A DNA stretch of 10,483 nt from JBAPRR01 sp049281195 (GTDB taxonomy: Bacteria > Actinomycetota > Acidimicrobiia > Acidimicrobiales > CAVXTF01). The stretch lies in the NCBI GenBank assembly GCA_049281195.1, contig JBAPRR010000124.1:1-10483 (forward strand). Reading direction: 5' to 3'. The notes beneath the pieces are model-generated. The model was not told the origin of the DNA and did no database searches. It saw only the letters and a list, made by a program, of their open reading frames with translations. Position 1 is the stretch's first letter; each line of letters begins with the position of its first letter. The position numbers and the translations under genes are program-made. Below are positions 5,957 through 10,483 of this stretch, one piece after another.

Positions 5957-5989
5957 GCGCGTGCGCCTTTGCCGGCGGGTGGTCTCAGC

Positions 5990-7348
5990 ATGACCGAATC
6001 CGGCAGCGAGACATGTCTCGAGCCGAACCGGCGTCCTCGATGTCGCCGCGCCTTGGCGACGGGCGCGATCTTCTCTGTGAGCGTCGCTCTTGCGGCCTGC
6101 GGCGCTACCCCATCAATGTCGAGCTCGGCCTCAAGGCCGACGAGCAGGACCGACATCAGCAGTTCCTCGTCGAGTCCGCTGTTGCCCACAGTTGATCCGT
6201 TCTATCGGTGGAGTGGATCGCTCGACCGTGACTCGTTGGGCACGGTGCTGCGCACCCGCCTGGTCAGCGTCGCCAGGCCAGGGCTACCCATACCCATAAG
6301 AGTGAGCCAGATCCTCTATGTCACCACCGATGAACTTGGCCGGAGAACGAAGTCTGTTGCCACCGTGGTCCAGCCTGAGGACGCGTCGGCGTCGGCCACC
6401 ACTCATCTCGTTTCGTACCAGGCGGCGTACGACGCTCTCGGGGCCCAGTGTGACCCCAGTTACACCTTCCCGCTGACCATGCAGCATGAGACAGTGCCCG
6501 CCCCCATCCCCCTCCAATACGCCACCGCGGGTTACACCGTGGTCATGTCCGACTACGAAGGAGGAGATCTCGCCTACGGGGCCGGGCAGCAGAGCGGCTA
6601 CGAGACCCTCGATGCCATCCGGGCAGCCGAGAGCTGGCTCGGCGTGCCGGAGATCTCGACCCCGGTCGGTTTGGTCGGCTACTCAGGCGGCTCCATCGCC
6701 ACTGAGTTCGCCTCGGAACTCGCGCGCGCGTATGCCCCCGACCTGGACATCGTGGGCGTGGCCGAAGGCGGCATCCCCGTCGACTTGTTCCACAACATTG
6801 CCTACGTCGACCGGCCGGGTTCGGGCTGGACTTGGGTCATTCCAGCGCTGATGGTCGGGCTGGCCCGTGGCTTCGACCTTGACGACATCGACAAGTACCT
6901 CACGCCCAGGGGTGTCGCAGTCGTCAAGGCCGATCAGTCCCAGTGCGTCGGTGACTTCACTGGTCTCACAATCAAGCAGATGTTCAAACCCCAGTATCGG
7001 AACTTCAAGGATGATCCGCTCTTCGTTCGCATCCTCGACCGGGACATCATGAGCCGTACGGGCACCCCGCGTGGCCCGCTGCTGATCGGGGTCGGTCAGT
7101 CGGACGGGATCGGTGATGGGGTGATGGTCACCAAAGACGTCCAGCAGCTCGCCTACACCTACTGCCACCGGGGAATCCCGGTCGTATTCCACATCTACCA
7201 AGGGCTCAGTCACACCCAAGCGGGCCTGCCCTTCTTGGAGCAGGCTCAGGTATTCCTGGAGCAACGGTTCGAGAATCTCCCCTTCCAGAACGGCTTCCCT
7301 GACATCGGTCCGGGAAACTCCATCACTCCTGTGCCGGTACCGGCGTAG
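5990..7348 (+). CDS. Secreted lipoprotein lipase, secretory-lipase (LIP, PF03583-like) family
   Basis: A 452-aa alpha/beta-hydrolase. The N-terminus has Arg residues, a hydrophobic stretch and a lipobox LAAC (Cys37), then a Ser-rich linker, so the protein is probably exported and lipid-anchored. The catalytic triad is readable: Ser232 in GYSGGS, Asp372 in VGQSDGIG and His408 in GLSHTQ. The ATAGYTVVMSDYEGGDLAYGAG block and the AAESWL helix before the nucleophile are typical of fungal and actinobacterial LIP lipases that hydrolyse triacylglycerols or esters. The ATG at 5990 is chosen over the upstream TTG at 5969. It starts 33 nt after the anti-sigma stop and may belong to that operon. A GGAAC lies at 5936-5940, but the nearest CGT is 19 nt away, so an independent ECF promoter is uncertain. 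The substrate is not known. Confidence 0.88.
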   Translation: MTESGSETCLEPNRRPRCRRALATGAIFSVSVALAACGATPSMSSSASRPTSRTDISSSSSSPLLPTVDPFYRWSGSLDRDSLGTVLRTRLVSVARPGLPIPIRVSQILYVTTDELGRRTKSVATVVQPEDASASATTHLVSYQAAYDALGAQCDPSYTFPLTMQHETVPAPIPLQYATAGYTVVMSDYEGGDLAYGAGQQSGYETLDAIRAAESWLGVPEISTPVGLVGYSGGSIATEFASELARAYAPDLDIVGVAEGGIPVDLFHNIAYVDRPGSGWTWVIPALMVGLARGFDLDDIDKYLTPRGVAVVKADQSQCVGDFTGLTIKQMFKPQYRNFKDDPLFVRILDRDIMSRTGTPRGPLLIGVGQSDGIGDGVMVTKDVQQLAYTYCHRGIPVVFHIYQGLSHTQAGLPFLEQAQVFLEQRFENLPFQNGFPDIGPGNSITPVPVPA

Positions 7349-7450
7349 CCGCCGGCAGCCACGCCGGGTACCACGAGACACGACCTATCCCGAGGGCGTT
7401 TTCGCGCCATGACACCACCGCGCGAGCGAACAAGCAGGTCACGGGTCATG

Positions 7451-7496
7451 GTGGGCCGTAGGCACTCGTATTCGAACCTTGACGATGTGCGGCTTC
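7451..7496 (+). repeat. Dispersed repeat, copy B
   Basis: 46 nt starting GTGGGCCGTAG, with 41 of 46 positions identical to copy C at 8233-8278 by my count. In frame it reads VGRRHSYSNLDDVRLRLGHL if continued. Three of the five differences from copy C are synonymous third-position changes (CTT/CTC, GAC/GAT, GAT/GAC). It lies 94 nt before the RHH antitoxin operator region's gene start. Confidence 0.82.
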
Positions 7497-7561
7497 GCCT
7501 CGGACACCTCGCCTGCCGTAGCCACTTCACACCGCGTACGAGACGAACCCCGCAGCACTGT

Positions 7562-7584
7562 ATGCTATCAGTAGGTGATAGCAT
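7562..7584 (+). promoter_or_regulatory. Operator of the RHH/MazF module: perfect inverted repeat with -10 box in right arm
   Basis: ATGCTATCA (7562-7570), spacer GTAGG, TGATAGCAT (7576-7584) form a perfect 9-bp inverted repeat. TAGCAT (7579-7584) inside the right arm is a TANNNT -10 candidate ending 5 nt before the ATG at 7590, so a bound RHH antitoxin would cover the promoter. A second -10-like box, TATGCT, is at 7561-7566. RHH antitoxins are known to bind such palindromes. Confidence 0.68.
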
Positions 7585-7589
7585 CAGGT

Positions 7590-7799
7590 ATGGCCTCATC
7601 GAGAACCACCTTCACGCTGGACGAGGAGTTGGCTGAGCGGGCTCATCAGCTCGGCATCAACATCTCGGCTGCAGCACGCCAGGGAGTCGCTGATGCAGTG
7701 CGCACAGCATTGGAGCGATCAGACCGAGAGGCCTATCTGAGACAGCCCGAATCTGCGGACATCTTCTGGACCGAAGCTGAAATGTGGGGTGAGCCATGA
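7590..7799 (+). CDS. CcdA-like ribbon-helix-helix antitoxin
   Basis: A 69-aa protein. The strand SRTTFTLDEELAERAHQLGINISAAARQGVADAVR is a classic RHH domain (strand about residues 4-10, two helices to about 40), as in CcdA-like antitoxins. The C-terminal tail (ERSDREAYLRQPESADIFWTEAEMWGEP) is the disordered acidic and aromatic segment that binds a MazF/CcdB-fold toxin. The ATG at 7590 is preferred over the in-frame GTG at 7575, because that GTG lies inside the operator and upstream of the likely transcription start. It overlaps the toxin gene by 4 nt (ATGA). Confidence 0.85.
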   Translation: MASSRTTFTLDEELAERAHQLGINISAAARQGVADAVRTALERSDREAYLRQPESADIFWTEAEMWGEP

Positions 7800-8104
7800 G
7801 GCGCGGCGAGCTTTGGTTGGCCCATGTCGGTCGCAAGAGGCGACCCGTTCTGCTACTGACGCGATCCGAGGTGCTTGACGTCCGAGAGCTCGTTACGGTG
7901 GCTGAGATCACCACTTCGATCCGGGGATTGGCCGCGGAGGTTGACATCGACCACGTCGAAGTTGGCCTGGACCGACCCTCGGTCATCAATTGCGATGGCA
8001 TTCACACGGTCGCTCAGGCATCGCTCACCGGTCCGGTCGGACAAGTCGGCGATGACGTCATGCATAAGGTCTGCTCCGCGGTTAGCTATGCGCTTGGCTG
8101 TTGA
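7796..8104 (+). CDS. MazF/PemK-family endoribonuclease toxin
   Basis: A 102-aa MazF/PemK-fold protein. It opens with MRRGELWLA (the conserved RGE(V/I)W strand), followed by KRRPVLLLTR (residues 14-23), VTVAEITTSIRG (33-44, equivalent to the PITS-type active-site strand), GLDRPSVINCDGIHTV (57-72) and LTGPVGQVGDDVMHKV (77-92). All core positions are present, so it is likely active as a sequence-specific mRNA or tRNA endonuclease; the cleavage motif cannot be read. The ATGA overlap couples its translation to the antitoxin. The module is bracketed by direct repeats B and C. Confidence 0.9.
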   Translation: MRRGELWLAHVGRKRRPVLLLTRSEVLDVRELVTVAEITTSIRGLAAEVDIDHVEVGLDRPSVINCDGIHTVAQASLTGPVGQVGDDVMHKVCSAVSYALGC

Positions 8105-8200
8105 TACGAGGGGTGCGACGTATTGACCATCCCCGCTCGGGAACACAAGCGAGACCGGTCGTCGCGGACGACCAGCAACAGAATCAGCGCGGAATGCAAC

Positions 8201-8260
8201 GGTTCGAATAGGGAGATCTGGTCTCCCCCAAAGTGGGCCGTAGTCGCTCGTATTCGAACC
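8201..8260 (+). repeat. 60-nt imperfect inverted repeat with internal hairpin, downstream of the MazF module
   Basis: Outer arms GGTTCGAATA (8201-8210) and TATTCGAACC (8251-8260) are perfect complements. An inner hairpin GGGAGA-TCTGG-TCTCCC occupies 8211-8227. The right outer arm is part of repeat copy C. The inner hairpin could act as a TA-operon terminator but has no T-run. The layout (outer arms, inner stem, asymmetric spacer) recalls folded recombination sites. Confidence 0.6.
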
Positions 8261-8278
8261 TCGATGACGTGCGGCTTC
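8233..8278 (+). repeat. Dispersed repeat, copy C
   Basis: 46 nt beginning GTGGGCCGTAG, with 41 of 46 positions identical to copy B. In the shared frame it reads VGRSRSYSNLDDVRLQF and stops at a TGA 8308-8310 after DLLRRMGF. The frame upstream closes at a TAG (8209-8211). With copy B it forms a direct repeat about 780 bp apart that exactly brackets the RHH/MazF module. The rest of the 8105-8392 gap holds nothing else recognised. Confidence 0.82.
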
Positions 8279-8392
8279 AGTTTGACTTGCTCCGAAGGAT
8301 GGGATTCTGACGGACAATGACCCCCGCGGCACAGACAGACCGGACACCAAGGTTGGCGACAGCGAGGATCTGGGAGCCTTCGCCACTTCCGT

Positions 8393-9217
8393 TCAAGTTG
8401 GGCCTTCCGCCACCCGCGGCGTCGGTTCGTTTCCGTCCTCGCTCTCCACGAGTGCAACCAGGCCTCCAGGCCCCGTGTTATCGGTTCGTACCATCAGCTG
8501 GGTCAACATGGTCTCAATGCGATCTAGCCTCTCGTTGAGATCAGCCTTCTCCTGATCTGACTTCTCCTCAACGAAGTAACTCGCGACAGTTGCGGTGAGC
8601 ACTCCGATAAGCCCGATCCCAACGAGCATAAGGATCACAGCTACGCCCCGACCACCGGCTGACACTGGATATTTGTCGCCATAGCCGACCGTGGTCACGG
8701 TCACGATGGCCCACCAAAGGGCATCCCCGTAGTTGTGGATGTTGGACCCTGGCGCGTTGTGCTCGAAGGCCAGTTCCAGACCTGCGAGGACGAATACAAC
8801 GATAAGCACCGCCAAGAGGACGAAATGCAGGCCGCGGTGCGTCAGGATGGAGCGCGTACGCCGCAATCCGTTGGCGAGAACGATTCCAGCGCGGCCGACG
8901 TTGAAAAGTCTAAGGAGGCGCAGCGCTCGCAAGGGGCGGAGCACCGGAATGGCCACGACGGCAAGATCGAGAAGATGATGCTTTACGAACTGCCAGCGTG
9001 CAGGAGAGAGATAGAGCTTCGTCAGGTACTCCACGCCGAAGACCGCCCAAACGAAGTAGTCGATCGCCTCGAACGTGTCCGCGACACCTGGCGACAGGTG
9101 GGCGACTAGAGGAACAACCAGGACGGGTAGCCAAAGGAGCGCGAGAATCGTGAGTGGAAGCTCGACCGCCGCGGAGAACCGATCGTAAGCGTCCTGGGAT
9201 CGGCCGAGGCTTGACAT
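8393..9217 (-). CDS. Voltage-gated potassium channel-like protein (6-TM)
   Basis: A 274-aa membrane protein with the full Kv-like plan: S1 about 20-40, S2 about 48-69, S3 about 81-92, S4 about 93-109 with spaced arginines (R94, R97, R100, R103, R109: VLRPLRALRLLRLFNVGR), S5 about 128-150, pore helix about 163-175 (NYGDALWWAIVTVT), selectivity filter TVGYGD (176-181), S6 about 189-213. A C-terminal coiled coil follows at about 216-245 (EEKSDQEKADLNERLDRIETMLTQL), probably for tetramerisation, then an acidic tail. It should conduct K+ across the cytoplasmic membrane. No RCK/TrkA-N or cyclic-nucleotide domain is attached. It lies 18 nt after the upstream gene on the same strand, so the two are likely an operon. 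No clear Shine-Dalgarno precedes the ATG. Confidence 0.93.
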   Translation of the reverse strand: MSSLGRSQDAYDRFSAAVELPLTILALLWLPVLVVPLVAHLSPGVADTFEAIDYFVWAVFGVEYLTKLYLSPARWQFVKHHLLDLAVVAIPVLRPLRALRLLRLFNVGRAGIVLANGLRRTRSILTHRGLHFVLLAVLIVVFVLAGLELAFEHNAPGSNIHNYGDALWWAIVTVTTVGYGDKYPVSAGGRGVAVILMLVGIGLIGVLTATVASYFVEEKSDQEKADLNERLDRIETMLTQLMVRTDNTGPGGLVALVESEDGNEPTPRVAEGPT

Positions 9218-9235
9218 CGCCGATGTCTGAGTTTC

Positions 9236-9892
9236 TTATCCTGGGGACGCCGCTGGAGCCACCGGACGTGCAGCCTCAAGGTGCGCGAGGTCCTGCTTAA
9301 GCTGATCGACAAGCTCCGCAACGGTGCCCTTGAAGTTGGCCATCGCCAGGTCCAGTCGGAAGTCAAACGAGCCGGAGAGCTTCGGACCGTAGTGCACGGT
9401 CGTGGGCTTCTGTCTGTTCGACACCGAGAACGTAGTGGATCCGCCGCCGTCATCATGCTGGAAGCCGATCAACTTCGCGAAGGCACACTCGCGCGTCTGC
9501 TTACCCCCTTGGAACACCACACGCTTGTTGGTGATGAATACGGTGCCGGTGTCGATAGCAGTCGGCGTCGGCGCACCTTGGACGTAGTGGCCCCTGTTGG
9601 CGCCGACTCGGTAACGAACGGAACGTCCGCCGAGGCTGCCGATGGGAATCGACACTCCGGTCGAGCCGCCCTGGTAGTGGCCTGCGCCCCGACGTTCCTC
9701 AACCAGGGAACAGCCCGTTACCTTATAGAAGACCGCCTCGCCTGCCCCGAGCATGATCTCGTCAGATGCGCTACCGGTGAACCCCTGGGCGACTTGAAGC
9801 AGCTCCGCGTACCCGTCGTGCTGTGACTGCCAGTTGGTCAGGGCCTCTTGGTACTCCTTCGCCGCCTTCTTGGCACGATGCTGCTCAAACAT
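9236..9892 (-). CDS. Conserved actinobacterial-type protein of unknown function, bPH-like segment
   Basis: I do not recognise a named family for this 218-aa protein. The first ~35 residues are helical and charged (EQHRAKKAAKEYQEALTNWQ). The middle is beta-rich with many Gly (YQGGSTGVSIPIGS, RSVRYRVGANRGHY). A TGTVFITNKRVVFQGGKQTRECAFAKLIGF block (116-144) resembles the strands of bacterial PH-like (membrane or lipid-adaptor) domains. The C-terminus is a helix (ELVDQLKQDLAHLEAARP) and a Pro/Ala tail. There is no signal peptide or membrane segment. The ATG at 9892 is chosen over the TTG at 9919 because GGGAGG lies 10 nt upstream of it. The next gene is a K+ channel 18 nt downstream, so a role at the membrane is plausible but unproven. 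Confidence 0.7.
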   Translation of the reverse strand: MFEQHRAKKAAKEYQEALTNWQSQHDGYAELLQVAQGFTGSASDEIMLGAGEAVFYKVTGCSLVEERRGAGHYQGGSTGVSIPIGSLGGRSVRYRVGANRGHYVQGAPTPTAIDTGTVFITNKRVVFQGGKQTRECAFAKLIGFQHDDGGGSTTFSVSNRQKPTTVHYGPKLSGSFDFRLDLAMANFKGTVAELVDQLKQDLAHLEAARPVAPAASPG

Positions 9893-9902
9893 GACTCCCG
9901 AG

Positions 9903-9938
9903 CCTCCCAATCTGGTCAAACAACTGCGGATGACTTTA
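9903..9938 (-). promoter_or_regulatory. Putative -10 box and ribosome binding site for the 9892 gene
   Basis: On the minus strand TAAAGT (9938-9933) fits a -10 box, with GGGAGG (9908-9903) as a Shine-Dalgarno 10 nt before the ATG at 9892. No -35 is evident. In contrast with the TA genes, this gene would have a leader. Confidence 0.35.
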
Positions 9939-9970
9939 CGGCTAGTCCATTCGCCGCGCCGGGAAGGACT

Positions 9971-10001
9971 GCGGCGAGCAGCTCGACGGGCGGCTCGCCG
10001 C
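9971..10001. repeat. Perfect 8-bp inverted repeat in an unassigned region
   Basis: GCGGCGAG (9971-9978) and CTCGCCGC (9994-10001) are separated by 15 nt. The same stretch in one plus frame reads GKDCGEQLDGRLAAVDDLELI and then a stop (about 10024-10026), which resembles a protein C-terminus, but the frame is closed by a TAG about 6 codons upstream of that stretch. It may be a hairpin, or the relic of a truncated gene. Confidence 0.35.
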
Positions 10002-10072
10002 GGTGGACGATCTGGAGCTGATCTGATCAGTTGGTGCCAAAAAGGGGCTGTGACCAGCTACTTCACGTCCTG

Positions 10073-10099
10073 AAAAAAAATCACCGAAACCCCTTGACT
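10073..10099. other. A8 tract and flanking possible signals
   Basis: Eight A (10073-10080) form a T8 run on the minus strand, preceded there by a weak stem (CACGAA pairing with TTCGGTG, one bulge), so a factor-independent terminator for leftward transcription is possible. On the plus strand TTGACT (10094-10099) looks like a -35 box, but no good -10 follows at 17 nt. Both readings are weak. Confidence 0.25.
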
Positions 10100-10166
10100 T
10101 CGTGCCGCGATCGAGGTCTCATTGTCGGTCCAGAGTGGCGCGCTTCCCGGCCGTGGGCACATCCCC

Positions 10167-10483
10167 ATGTCCGACTACCCAATCTCCGAATCCCCTTCCG
10201 GCCGGTCGCCGGCCTTCTGGTCGCGCCCGGCCTCCGGCTCCGATCAGCAACTGAACAGCTCGCGGATCGGTCCCTCTCCGAACCGCGAGGTCGAATCCGA
10301 CGAAGGCGCCGGTCAGGGCACAGATCCATGGTCCCCCGCTGTCGGCGACTGTAGGGATGATTCTGCCGTTGCTTCTGGTCATCCCGCCTGGGCGGCGGGG
10401 GCCGCCGGGGGCCGTCGGAGTGCACGGTCGGTCGCCGATCGTCTGACCTCGCTCGACCACGTGCTGCTGGTGCTGCTCCAGAC
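10167..10483 (+). CDS. Possible gene of unknown function, 3' partial
   Basis: An ATG at 10167 opens a frame that runs without a stop to the window edge (105 codons). It begins MSDYPISESPSGRSPAFW, is Ser/Pro/Gly-rich for about 80 residues, and ends SVADRLTSLDHVLLVLLQ, which could be the start of a helical or membrane part. Third-position GC is only moderately high, and a minus-strand frame over the same bases (to 10119) is equally open, so the coding strand is undecided. No family is recognised and no Shine-Dalgarno is visible. Confidence 0.3.
   Translation, partial: MSDYPISESPSGRSPAFWSRPASGSDQQLNSSRIGPSPNREVESDEGAGQGTDPWSPAVGDCRDDSAVASGHPAWAAGAAGGRRSARSVADRLTSLDHVLLVLLQ

Noticed and set aside
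7352..7367. CCGGC-agccac-GCCGG as terminator of the lipase gene
   Set aside because: A 5-bp stem with no T-run downstream is expected by chance in GC-rich DNA.
6683..7381. Minus-strand open frame (232 codons) opposite the lipase gene
   Set aside because: Shadow of the lipase, whose lipobox and Ser-Asp-His triad are intact on the plus strand.
8251..8278. tRNA T-arm-like GGTTCGAATA on the minus strand of the repeats
   Set aside because: The arms around TTCGAAT do not form the required 5-bp T stem, and no acceptor, D or anticodon arms are present, so there is no tRNA gene here.
9281..9826. Plus-strand open frame (181 codons) opposite the 9892 gene
   Set aside because: Composition is less protein-like, and the minus frame has a ribosome binding site, coherent beta-strand pattern and operon spacing with the channel gene.
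1..10483. CRISPR array, rRNA, transposase or integrase
   Set aside because: No regularly spaced repeats, rRNA-like sequence, or DDE, tyrosine or serine recombinase motifs were seen on either strand.

Overview
The window comes from a high-GC bacterium, most likely an actinobacterium. The support is GC-rich codon use, several genes whose start codon lies 5-7 nt after a TANNNT -10 box (the leaderless pattern common in Actinobacteria), a TIGR00027-type SAM methyltransferase, a secretory lipoprotein lipase of the fungal LIP type, and repeated VapBC-like toxin-antitoxin (TA) pairs. I cannot name the genus from sequence alone.

Layout. (1) 1-1437: the 3' part of a DinB-superfamily gene (+), whose tail overlaps an antisense remnant of a VapC toxin (651-851, -), followed by a stand-alone adenylate kinase paralogue (-). 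(2) 1481-4187: an accessory stretch with a startless open frame, a Phd/VapC TA pair, a SAM-dependent methyltransferase, and a second TA-like pair made of an AbrB-fold antitoxin and an unfamiliar 141-aa PIN-like protein. (3) 4495-7348: an ECF sigma factor behind a promoter resembling an ECF target (GGAAC-N16-CGTA), a translationally coupled membrane anti-sigma-like protein, and a secreted lipase. (4) 7451-8278: a third TA module, a CcdA-like ribbon-helix-helix antitoxin plus a MazF/PemK toxin, flanked on both sides by direct copies of a repeat that also occurs before the AbrB pair. (5) 8393-9892 (-): a two-gene unit of a conserved protein of unknown function and a voltage-gated K+ channel-like protein. 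(6) 9893-10483: mostly unassigned sequence with a hairpin, an A8 tract and a possible gene running off the right edge.

How it fits together: the left and central parts look like a small defence/addiction-type accessory region (three intact TA-like pairs and one dead toxin within 7.5 kb), interleaved with an envelope-facing module (ECF sigma, anti-sigma, lipase) and an ion channel. The main unexplained structure is a dispersed repeat, copies A, B and C at 3406, 7451 and 8233. It has a sharp left boundary at GTGGGCCGTAG, codon-like divergence to the right, and a consistent position at the edges of TA modules. Copy C also forms the right arm of a 60-nt imperfect inverted repeat. The second point of interest is the AbrB-associated 141-aa protein, which has the position and size of a toxin but not the usual PIN motifs.
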